Both the position numbers and the translations under genes were made by a program. The notes below the pieces were generated by a model that was not told the DNA's origin, searched no databases, and saw nothing but the letters and a program-made list of their open reading frames with translations. A DNA stretch of 5,294 nt from an uncultured Ruminococcus sp. (GTDB lineage: Bacteria; Bacillota; Clostridia; Oscillospirales; Ruminococcaceae): positions 1 through 5,294 of the forward strand of contig CADBQZ010000085.1 of assembly GCA_902796865.1 (NCBI GenBank). The letters run 5' to 3'. Below are positions 1-5,294 of this stretch, piece by piece (the stretch's first letter is position 1; every line of letters starts with the position of its first letter).

Positions 1-1659
1 GAGAATGCAAATTTCTATAACGTGCTTACAGATCTTAAAACACAGTTTGGTCCTACTGTTTGCCCTGTTGTAGTTCCTGTAATCGAAAATGAAGCTATAG
101 TTTCCTATGTTAACCTCATAGAGATGAAGGCTTATAAATATGACGGCAAGGGCGATCCGGTCGAAACAGCACTTCCGGAAGCTGAGAAAATAGAAAAGAT
201 GACTTATCGTATAGATGGTCTGAGAGAGGCTGTAAGTGAAGCTGTAGCAGAGACTGATGAAGCTCTTATGGAGAAATTCTGTGAAGGTGAAGCGCTTACA
301 CAGAAGGAGCTTATAGACGGAATACACAACGGAATGAACAAGGGTATAATCACTCCTGTTGTATGCACATCGGCAGTAAGTCTTACCGGTGTGGATATGC
401 TTCTTAAAGAGATAGATCTTCTTATACCTTCTGCTGATGAAGTCGAAAGCGTGGAGGCAGAGTATCAGGATGATATAGTAGAGATAAAGTGTGAAGCAGA
501 TGCACCTCTGGCAGCATATGTATTCAAAACGGTCGTCGATCCGTTTATCGGAAAAATATCCTATATAAAGGTTCTTTCAGGTACACTGAATGCAGATTCG
601 ACTGTATTCAATTCTGTATCAGAAGAAAATGAAAAGATAGGAAAGCTTTATTTTATGAAGGGCAAACAGCAGACAGAGACTTCAACAGCAACAGCCGGTG
701 ATATTGTTACTGCTGTAAAGATAGCCGCTTCGACCGGAGATACTCTTTGCTCTCCTGACAGAAAAGCTGTTATAACCCAGGCTGAACTTCCTATGCCATG
801 CTATTCTATGGCTGTTTCATCTGCACAGGGAGACGAGAGCAAGATCTCATCAGGTATCGCAAGAATACTTGAAGAGGATAAGACATTGAGATATGAGCAG
901 AATGACAGCACAAAAGAACAGATACTCAGCGGTCTTGGTGAACAGCATCTTGAAGTAACTGCTGCAAAGCTCAAAAATAAATTTGGTGTTGAGATAGGTC
1001 TTAAAGAACCGAAGATAGCATATAAAGAGACTATAAGAAAGAAAGTAAAATCTGAAGGTAAATATAAGAAGCAGACAGGCGGTCACGGACAGTATGGTCA
1101 TGTATGGATCGAATTTGAACCGTGCGTAAGCGACGATCTTGTTTTTGAAGAAAAAGTATTTGGCGGAGCAGTACCGAAAAACTACTTCCCGGCAGTTGAA
1201 AAAGGTCTTCAGGACGCAGTAAAGAAAGGCGTTCTGGCAGGCTGCCCTGTAGTAGGACTTAAAGCGATACTTGTTGACGGTTCTTATCATCCGGTCGATT
1301 CATCAGAAATGGCATTCAAAACAGCCGCTTCACTTGCATATAAAGAGGGATTAAAGCAGGCTGAGCCTGTTATGCTTGAACCAATAGGAAGCCTTAAAGC
1401 CATAGTTCCTGACGAAAATACAGGTGATGTAATGGGTGAACTGAATAAGCGCAGAGGCAGAGTACTCGGCATGGAACCGGTAGAAGAAGGCATGACAGAA
1501 ATATCAGCGGAAGTACCGATAAGAGAGATGCACAGCTTTACAATGTATCTCCGTCAGGTCACAAGAGGAATGGGAAGCTTCACTTTTGATTTCTTAAGAT
1601 ATGAACAGCTTCCGGCAAATCTTGTAGCAGAGGTAATTGCAGAAAATATACAGGATTGA
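1..1659 (+). CDS. Elongation factor G-like GTPase, 5'-truncated by window edge
   Basis: This is a translational GTPase of the EF-G family, the ribosome translocase. The frame is open from base 1, giving 552 residues to TGA. The GTG at base 22 is internal and is not the start. The first residues (ENANFYNVL) match the stretch right after the NKxD motif, so roughly 145 N-terminal residues holding the P-loop, switch regions and NKxD are missing, and full length would be near the usual 690-700. Residues counted from base 1: G' insert about 25-110, G5-like CTSA at 122-125, domain II about 165-250, domain III about 265-340, domain IV about 347-460 and domain V to the end. The domain IV tip is intact (SYHPVDSSEMAFK at 428-440, including the His that reaches the decoding centre). 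YHPVD instead of YHDVD, CTSA instead of CGSA, and divergent domain V (RQVTRGMGSF) suggest the EF-G2-like paralogue group rather than the main FusA. A tet(M)-type ribosomal protection protein is less likely. The family call is certain; the paralogue assignment is inferred. Confidence 0.93.
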   Translation, partial: ENANFYNVLTDLKTQFGPTVCPVVVPVIENEAIVSYVNLIEMKAYKYDGKGDPVETALPEAEKIEKMTYRIDGLREAVSEAVAETDEALMEKFCEGEALTQKELIDGIHNGMNKGIITPVVCTSAVSLTGVDMLLKEIDLLIPSADEVESVEAEYQDDIVEIKCEADAPLAAYVFKTVVDPFIGKISYIKVLSGTLNADSTVFNSVSEENEKIGKLYFMKGKQQTETSTATAGDIVTAVKIAASTGDTLCSPDRKAVITQAELPMPCYSMAVSSAQGDESKISSGIARILEEDKTLRYEQNDSTKEQILSGLGEQHLEVTAAKLKNKFGVEIGLKEPKIAYKETIRKKVKSEGKYKKQTGGHGQYGHVWIEFEPCVSDDLVFEEKVFGGAVPKNYFPAVEKGLQDAVKKGVLAGCPVVGLKAILVDGSYHPVDSSEMAFKTAASLAYKEGLKQAEPVMLEPIGSLKAIVPDENTGDVMGELNKRRGRVLGMEPVEEGMTEISAEVPIREMHSFTMYLRQVTRGMGSFTFDFLRYEQLPANLVAEVIAENIQD

Positions 1660-1671
1660 TAATGAATAAAA

Positions 1672-1744
1672 ATGATTTTTCTTGTCCATAATATTAATGC
1701 GGAAGTAAAACCGCTAATCTAATTAGAAAATGGAGAAAAATCAT
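1672..1744 (+). promoter_or_regulatory. Inverted repeat enclosing leader and sequestering RBS/start of the small ORF
   Basis: ATGATTTTTCTT at 1672-1683 can pair with 1733-1744 (GAGAAAAATCAT). The first ten bases are a perfect complement, followed by one A-U and one G-U pair. The right arm contains most of the GGAG ribosome binding site (1732-1735) and the first two bases of the ATG at 1743. The 49-base loop holds a small GCGG/CCGC hairpin (1699-1702 with 1711-1714). The left arm begins 12 bases after the EF-G-like stop codon, within reach of a terminating ribosome, so the fold could couple small-ORF translation to that of the upstream gene. The repeat is seen directly; the regulatory role is inferred. 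The stem is rich in A-U pairs. Confidence 0.45.
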
Positions 1745-1850
1745 GAACAATCAGAAAAATTCTCAGACGACCAGATCATCAGACAGCAAGAGCACATCAG
1801 ATAAGAGCCAGAACAACAGCTCTTCATCACAGTCAGGCTCAAACAACTGA
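1743..1850 (+). CDS. Uncharacterised 35-residue Ser/Asn/Gln-rich peptide
   Basis: This small ORF runs from ATG to TGA and has a plausible Shine-Dalgarno sequence (GGAG, 1732-1735) seven bases before the start. It begins MNNQKNSQ and ends SQSGSNN. By my count it has 13 Ser, 7 Asn, 4 Gln, 3 Lys, 3 Thr, 2 Asp, 1 Arg and 1 Gly. Apart from the initiator Met there is no hydrophobic or aromatic residue and no Cys. It therefore cannot be a membrane or secreted-signal peptide and should be intrinsically disordered. It lies 83 bp after the EF-G-like gene on the same strand and is followed 19 bp later by an intrinsic terminator, so it is the last gene of that transcript or a short gene of its own. I recall similar short Asn/Gln/Ser/Lys-rich hypothetical proteins in Clostridia, but I cannot name a family and assign no function. 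Support for being a real gene is the RBS, the clean stop and its fit between leader and terminator. Low complexity makes a chance ORF the main alternative. Confidence 0.6.
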   Translation: MNNQKNSQTTRSSDSKSTSDKSQNNSSSSQSGSNN

Positions 1851-1869
1851 TATAAGGTCACGAAGAACT

Positions 1870-1901
1870 AAAAGCGGTGTGTATAATATCATACCGCTTT
1901 T
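1870..1901 (+). terminator. Intrinsic terminator of the EF-G-like/small-ORF transcript
   Basis: AAAAGCGGT at 1870-1878 pairs perfectly with ACCGCTTTT at 1893-1901. The stem extends inward by G-U, U-A and G-C pairs to about 12 bp, closing an 8-base loop (1882-1889). A T-rich run continues to 1907 (TTTTATTTTT from 1898). It lies 19 bases after the small-ORF stop codon. The T-tract marks the plus strand as the working direction. Confidence 0.88.
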
Positions 1902-1936
1902 ATTTTTGATAAGATGTTTGGTATATAAAAAACATA

Positions 1937-1960
1937 CCCTTGAAATATTAATTTCAAGGG
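1937..1960 (-). terminator. Intrinsic terminator of the suf operon
   Basis: This is a perfect hairpin: CCCTTGAAAT (1937-1946), loop ATTA, ATTTCAAGGG (1951-1960). On the minus strand it begins 8 bases after the sufU stop codon and is followed by TATGTTTTTTATA, a good T-tract. The plus-strand flank (TTGTAATTTT) is weaker, so it may terminate plus-strand readthrough only partly. Together with the hairpin at 1870-1901 it insulates the two convergent units. Confidence 0.88.
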
Positions 1961-1968
1961 TTGTAATT

Positions 1969-2397
1969 TTATTCAGCTTTTTCAAGAGCCTCTTTGAGAG
2001 TTCTCCAGCCGAGTGTTGCACATTTTACTCTCGCAGGCATATGCGATATGTCTTTTAGTTCTGATGCTTCTTCAAGTTCCTCTATCTCATCATCGGTCGC
2101 TTCATTTCTTATCATTCTTGTGAAAATGTCAGTCAGATAAAGTGCTTCCTGCTTGGTCTTTCCTATAACAAGCCCGGCCATTATATCAGCCGATGCCTGA
2201 GATACTGCACAGCCTACTCCGTCGAAGGATATATCTTCAATGATACCATTACGGTATTTTATAAACAAAGATATATCATCTCCGCAGCTTGGATTTATCC
2301 CATTGAGTGTCATATCCGCATCTTCCATTGGACATTTGAAATCGGGGCGGATATTATGTTCTATAAGCGTATCATTGTAAAATTTATCATTCTGCAT
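1969..2397 (-). CDS. sufU: SufU, iron-sulfur cluster scaffold / sulfur-transfer protein
   Basis: This 142-residue NifU/IscU-like protein has the usual length for SufU. In Firmicutes SufU is a zinc-dependent sulfurtransferase: it takes the persulfide sulfur from SufS in the cytosol and passes it to the SufBCD scaffold. The ligand set is visible: Cys38 and Asp40 in NPSCGD, Cys63 in GVGCAVSQAS and Cys126 in VKCATLGW. This spacing is close to the Cys41/Asp43/Cys66/Cys128 set of Bacillus subtilis SufU. The segment at about 85-112 (LYLTDIFTRMIRNEATDDEIEELEE) is the insertion that separates SufU from IscU, and the HscA-binding LPPVK motif of IscU is absent. An extra Cys22 is present. The ATG lies 11 bases inside the sufS 3' end and has AAGGAG 8 bases before it, so translation is probably coupled to sufS. 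It is the last gene of the operon. Whether it also acts as a cluster scaffold cannot be decided from sequence. Confidence 0.96.
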   Translation of the reverse strand: MQNDKFYNDTLIEHNIRPDFKCPMEDADMTLNGINPSCGDDISLFIKYRNGIIEDISFDGVGCAVSQASADIMAGLVIGKTKQEALYLTDIFTRMIRNEATDDEIEELEEASELKDISHMPARVKCATLGWRTLKEALEKAE

Positions 2398-3610
2398 AGC
2401 CCATTCTCCTTCTGAGTTCGGAAACAGAATTCAAGAACCTGTCCGCTTCCGATAATGTATTATAAAACATTACACTTGCTCTTGCCGACGACATTACCTT
2501 TAAGTGTTTCAAAAGCGGCTGAGCGCAGTGATGACCTGCTCTGACATCTATGCCGTCGCTTGCAAGTATCTCGCTTATGTCGTGCGGATGAACACCGTCT
2601 ACTGTAAATGAGATAATGCCTGTGTGGTTTCCGGCATCGTCTGAGCCTAATACCTTTACGCCGGGGATAGCTTTCATGCCTTTTAAAATGTATTCTGTAA
2701 GCTCATGCTCTGCTTTCTGCATATTTTCAATGCCTGTCTTGTCATAGTAATCTATCGCTGCTTTTAGTGCATATGCTCCCGAAGCGTTTACAGTTCCTGC
2801 CTCAAACTTATGAGGAAGCTCGGCAAACACTGCATCGGTGCGTGTTACGCTTTCTATCATCTCGCCGCCTGTAAGGAACGGCGGCATCTCTTCTAAAAGT
2901 TCTTCTTTTCCGTATAGAACACCGATACCCATAGGAGCAAGCATTTTGTGTCCGGAAAATGCAAGAAAATCAGCACCTAGTTTTTGTACATCTACTTTCA
3001 TATGCGGAACGCTTTGTGCGCCGTCGATAAGAAGCTTTGCACCGGAAGCTTTTGCTCTTTTTGATATTTTTTCTATGTCATTTACACAGCCTAAAACATT
3101 TGATACATGAACTATAGCCGTAAGTTTTGTTTTATCTGAAAATGCCTTGTCGAGAGCTTCATCGGTAATACTTCCATCCGGTTCGCAGTCGATATATTTA
3201 AGCTTGGCACCTGTCATTCTTGACACCATCTGCCACGGGAGAATGTCGCTGTGATGTTCCATTATAGATATTACTATCTCATCATCCGCTTTAAGATTTG
3301 CAAGTCCCCATGTGTATGCAACAAGATTTATGCTTTCGGTAGTATTTCTTGTGAATATGATCTCACGGGAGCTTTTTGCATTGATGAATCTCTGTACAGC
3401 CTTTCTTGAGTCTTCATAAATCTCAGTTGCCTTTATAGAAAGGGGATAAAGACCTCTCATTACATTTGCATTGTATTTTTCACTGAATATCTTTTCAGCT
3501 TCTATGACTGATACCGGACGCTGAGATGTAGCGGCATTGTCAAAATAAACATCACTGCTGTTTTTTATGAGAGGAAAATCCTCTCTTATTTTTTTAACAT
3601 CTATACTCAT
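2387..3610 (-). CDS. sufS: SufS, PLP-dependent cysteine desulfurase
   Basis: This 407-residue class-V aminotransferase-fold enzyme converts L-cysteine to L-alanine and leaves a persulfide on its active-site cysteine, which SufU then accepts. Family landmarks are in order: YFDNAATSQRP (22-32), the cofactor-stacking EHHSDILPWQ (118-127), DGAQ (196-199), SGHK with PLP-binding Lys222, FEAGTVN (269-275, usually FEAGTPN), and RAGHHCAQPL with catalytic Cys362. Arg377 in SSARAS matches the substrate-carboxylate Arg379 of E. coli SufS. The length and the RAGHHCAQPL loop identify the group II SufS type rather than IscS/NifS. The ATG overlaps the sufD stop by 4 bases (ATGA) and has AAGGAAG 7 bases upstream. 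Its 3' end overlaps sufU, the expected partner. No residue needed for catalysis is missing. Confidence 0.98.
   Translation of the reverse strand: MSIDVKKIREDFPLIKNSSDVYFDNAATSQRPVSVIEAEKIFSEKYNANVMRGLYPLSIKATEIYEDSRKAVQRFINAKSSREIIFTRNTTESINLVAYTWGLANLKADDEIVISIMEHHSDILPWQMVSRMTGAKLKYIDCEPDGSITDEALDKAFSDKTKLTAIVHVSNVLGCVNDIEKISKRAKASGAKLLIDGAQSVPHMKVDVQKLGADFLAFSGHKMLAPMGIGVLYGKEELLEEMPPFLTGGEMIESVTRTDAVFAELPHKFEAGTVNASGAYALKAAIDYYDKTGIENMQKAEHELTEYILKGMKAIPGVKVLGSDDAGNHTGIISFTVDGVHPHDISEILASDGIDVRAGHHCAQPLLKHLKVMSSARASVMFYNTLSEADRFLNSVSELRRRMGYAE
2406..2411 (-). promoter_or_regulatory. Ribosome binding site of sufU
   Basis: AAGGAG on the minus strand lies 8 bases before the sufU ATG, inside the last codons of sufS. 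It fixes the sufU start at 2397 and confirms the 11-base overlap. Confidence 0.85.
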
Positions 3611-4626
3611 GTTGTTTCTTCCTTGATAGTTTTGTGTATAAGCTCTGCTGTCTCACTGTCTGTGAATGAAGCAAGTCTTTCAAGGTGCGATGCAGCCATG
3701 ATTCGTTCTGCATCTTCTTTGCTGATGCCTCTTGAACCAAAATAGAAAAGTACATCAGGTGAAAGTTCACCGATAGTTGCACCATGCGTTCCCGAAACAT
3801 CTTCTTCTGAACAGAGAATGAGCGGTATGGTCTTGTTGACTATATCATCTCCCAGGAGAAGTACGTTTTCTTCTTCTCTGCCGTTTGCACCTGCACAGCC
3901 GTTTCTGAGGTCGATAGTACCTCTGAATACTTTCTGAGCATTCTCACGAAGAGTTCCGTCTGCTGTTATATTGCTTACTGTTTTTTTGCCGATATGATTT
4001 GCAATAAGATTCATATCAAGCTTTTTTCCGCTTCTTACAAGATAACCTGTATTGCTTTCAAGCTCTGAGCTTTTGCCGTTCAAGTTTATACAAGTGCCTG
4101 AGAACATATCACCTTTGGAGATATACATTCTTGTGAGTTTTATTACGGCTTTATCGTCGGCATCTGCTCCGACATCACATACAGTCGTGCTGTTTTCAGT
4201 ACCTGTAACTATCTGTACAAGGTGGATAGTTCCGCCCTTTGCGACTTTTGCATAAGTTCTCACCATACAATCAAAGCCGTCCGAACCGATACGCTCGACA
4301 AGAGTAAGCTCTGCTCCTTCGCCGACTTCTATCAAAACAGCCGTTCCGGCGCTTTCCTGTCCTTTGAAATCGGCGTAAGCTTTATCCTTTTTTCCGCTTT
4401 CAAGTTTTATTGATACGGCATCTTTGAAAAGTATATCTGTATCCCTGCCGGTGCCAGTAGGACATGAGCTTTCATAAGCTTGTCCGTATGAAACATCTGA
4501 ATTTTCACAGCTTATATCAGCTTTGAGGGTTCCTGTATCCGAAGCTCCGATAAAGCTTTCGTTTACCTTCAGCTTGTTCCATGTAGGAACAGGAAGGCTG
4601 TTTATTTTTATTGCATTATTACTCAT
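3607..4626 (-). CDS. sufD: SufD, Fe-S cluster assembly scaffold subunit
   Basis: This 339-residue protein of the SufB/SufD family partners SufB in the SufBC2D complex, where Fe-S clusters are assembled. The C-terminal half carries the family core: KTVSNITADGTLRENAQ (215-231), FRGTIDLRNGCAGANGREEENVLLLGD (234-260) and CSEEDVSGTHGATIG (272-286), then LFYFGSRGIS (293-302). His281 in GTHGAT corresponds to E. coli SufD His360, implicated in cluster assembly; the position two before it, Cys358 in E. coli, is Gly here. It is short compared with about 420-440 residues in E. coli and Bacillus, and the N-terminal helical region is largely missing. The first 60 residues, including the conserved-looking LPVPTWNKLKV, are what remains. 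The start is well supported: it shares one base with the sufB stop (TGATG) and has AGGGAG 9 bases upstream, so the short N-terminus is unlikely to be a start-calling error. Confidence 0.95.
   Translation of the reverse strand: MSNNAIKINSLPVPTWNKLKVNESFIGASDTGTLKADISCENSDVSYGQAYESSCPTGTGRDTDILFKDAVSIKLESGKKDKAYADFKGQESAGTAVLIEVGEGAELTLVERIGSDGFDCMVRTYAKVAKGGTIHLVQIVTGTENSTTVCDVGADADDKAVIKLTRMYISKGDMFSGTCINLNGKSSELESNTGYLVRSGKKLDMNLIANHIGKKTVSNITADGTLRENAQKVFRGTIDLRNGCAGANGREEENVLLLGDDIVNKTIPLILCSEEDVSGTHGATIGELSPDVLFYFGSRGISKEDAERIMAASHLERLASFTDSETAELIHKTIKEETT
3618..3624 (-). promoter_or_regulatory. Ribosome binding site of sufS
   Basis: AAGGAAG on the minus strand lies 7 bases before the sufS ATG, within the 3' end of sufD. 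It supports the start at 3610 and the ATGA overlap. Confidence 0.8.
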
Positions 4627-5294
4627 CAGCCTATGCTCCCTTTCATTTCAAGTCTTATAAGATTGTTCATCTCAACGGCATATTCAAGCGGAAGCTCCTT
4701 TGAAACGTTATCTGCAAATCCGCTTACGATAGTCGCTCTTGCGTCTGCTTCGCTCAATCCTCTTGACATGAGATAGAACACGGCATCGCCGCTTATCTTT
4801 CCTATCTGTGCTTCATGTCCGACATCTGCATATCTTGTGCGTACATCTATAGCAGGTATCGTATCTGAACGTGAGATATTGTCTATCATTAACGATTCGC
4901 ACGATACAGACGATTTAGCGCCCTTTGCTTCCTTGTTCACTGTAACAGCGCTTCTGAATGTGCTTATACCGCCGTCTTTTGACAGAGACTTTGTGTTTAT
5001 ATATGAGCTTGTGTCGGGAGCATTGTGAACTACCTTAGCACCGGTGTCGAGGTTTTGTCCTTTTCCGGCAAATGTGATGCCCGTGAATTCCATTTTAGCA
5101 CCGCTGCCCTGTAATATGCTCATAGGATAGAGATATGAAACGTGTGAGCCGAAAGAGCCTGATACCCATTCAACTTTTCCGCCTTCTTCAACGATAGCTC
5201 GCTTTGTATTCAGGTTATACATATTCTTAGACCAGTTTTCTATTGTAGAATACCTGAGAGTTGCATTTTTTCCGACAAACAGTTCAACACAGCC
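4626..5294 (-). CDS. sufB: SufB, Fe-S cluster assembly scaffold subunit, 5'-truncated by window edge
   Basis: The frame stays open through base 5294, giving 222 residues, about the C-terminal half of a protein usually near 470. The ATG at 5222 is internal, because it lies inside the diagnostic stretch RYSTIENWSKNMYNLNTKRA, which separates SufB from SufD. Other landmarks counted from the window edge are GSFGSHVSYLYP (46-57), DTGAKVVH (83-90), CESLMID starting at Cys132, GHEAQIGKIS with His160-Glu161, LMSRGLSEADA (175-185) and ELPLEYAVEMN (200-210). Cys132 and the His-Glu pair match E. coli Cys405 and His433/Glu434, which are linked to nascent cluster binding. The sulfur-accepting Cys254 equivalent would lie just outside the window. 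SufB takes sulfur from the SufS/SufU relay and works with SufC and SufD. sufC is expected upstream beyond the right edge but cannot be seen. Confidence 0.97.
   Translation of the reverse strand, partial: GCVELFVGKNATLRYSTIENWSKNMYNLNTKRAIVEEGGKVEWVSGSFGSHVSYLYPMSILQGSGAKMEFTGITFAGKGQNLDTGAKVVHNAPDTSSYINTKSLSKDGGISTFRSAVTVNKEAKGAKSSVSCESLMIDNISRSDTIPAIDVRTRYADVGHEAQIGKISGDAVFYLMSRGLSEADARATIVSGFADNVSKELPLEYAVEMNNLIRLEMKGSIG
4636..4641 (-). promoter_or_regulatory. Ribosome binding site of sufD
   Basis: AGGGAG on the minus strand lies 9 bases before the sufD ATG, within the last codons of sufB. It supports the start at 4626 and so the short SufD N-terminus. Confidence 0.8.

Noticed and set aside
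850..1290. 146-codon open frame on the minus strand inside the EF-G-like gene
   Set aside because: It lies fully antisense to strongly conserved EF-G domains III-IV. Its translation is rich in Phe/Tyr/Cys with no recognisable family, as expected of a shadow frame.
1662..1691. 9-residue ORF (MNKNDFSCP) right after the EF-G-like stop
   Set aside because: It has no Shine-Dalgarno sequence at a proper distance, is too short to support, and overlaps the left arm of the leader inverted repeat.
1682..1710. Possible promoter TTGTCC - 17 bases - GTAAAA before the small ORF
   Set aside because: The -35 element is fair but the -10 matches TATAAT poorly, and the alternative -10 boxes (TAATAT, TATTAA near 1689-1697) lack a -35 at the right spacing.
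1710..1878. ACCGCT in the leader (1710-1715) complementary to AGCGGT in the terminator left arm (1873-1878), suggesting an antiterminator
   Set aside because: Only 6 bp match across about 160 bases that include a translated ORF, and the terminator stem of about 12 bp would win easily. Chance is the simpler explanation.
1839..2021. 60-codon open frame on the minus strand across the intergenic region
   Set aside because: It runs through both terminators and out of frame over the sufU 3' end, and no family is recognisable. Its position contradicts the two hairpins.
2838..3110. 90-codon open frame on the plus strand inside sufS
   Set aside because: It is antisense to the conserved PLP-lysine region of SufS, has no recognisable domain, and is a shadow of codon bias in sufS.

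Overview
The window looks like chromosomal DNA from an anaerobic Gram-positive bacterium of the Clostridia, probably close to Ruminococcus (Oscillospiraceae). This is inferred from the AT-leaning composition, heavy use of ATA and AGA codons, strong AAGGAG-type ribosome binding sites, and a SUF operon that uses SufU, the Firmicutes-type scaffold/sulfurtransferase, instead of SufA/SufE. The genus is a guess from protein style, because no rRNA or marker tree is available here. Two convergent units meet in a short intergenic region.

Left unit (plus strand, 1-1850): the C-terminal ~550 residues of an elongation factor G-like GTPase. The window opens about where the NKxD motif should lie, so most of the G domain is off the left edge. 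It is followed 83 bp later by a previously uncalled 35-residue ORF with its own Shine-Dalgarno sequence. That peptide is made almost entirely of Ser, Asn, Gln, Lys and Thr. Its ribosome binding site and start codon lie in one arm of a 12-bp inverted repeat whose other arm starts just after the EF-G stop codon. The unit ends in a clear intrinsic terminator (1870-1901).

Right unit (minus strand, 5294-1969): four tightly packed genes in the order sufB (C-terminal half only), sufD, sufS, sufU. They overlap by 1, 4 and 11 bases, and each start has a Shine-Dalgarno sequence inside the preceding gene, which indicates one translationally coupled operon. SufS (PLP cysteine desulfurase) takes sulfur from cysteine. 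SufU accepts the persulfide and passes it on. SufB and SufD form the scaffold on which Fe-S clusters are built, together with the ATPase SufC, whose gene is expected upstream, beyond the right edge. A perfect 10-bp hairpin with a T-tract (1937-1960) ends the operon.

Most of the window is well-known housekeeping machinery. The part least explained by known genes is 1660-1860, which holds the small Ser/Asn/Gln-rich peptide gene and its structured leader. I see no mobile elements, CRISPR arrays, tRNA or rRNA genes.
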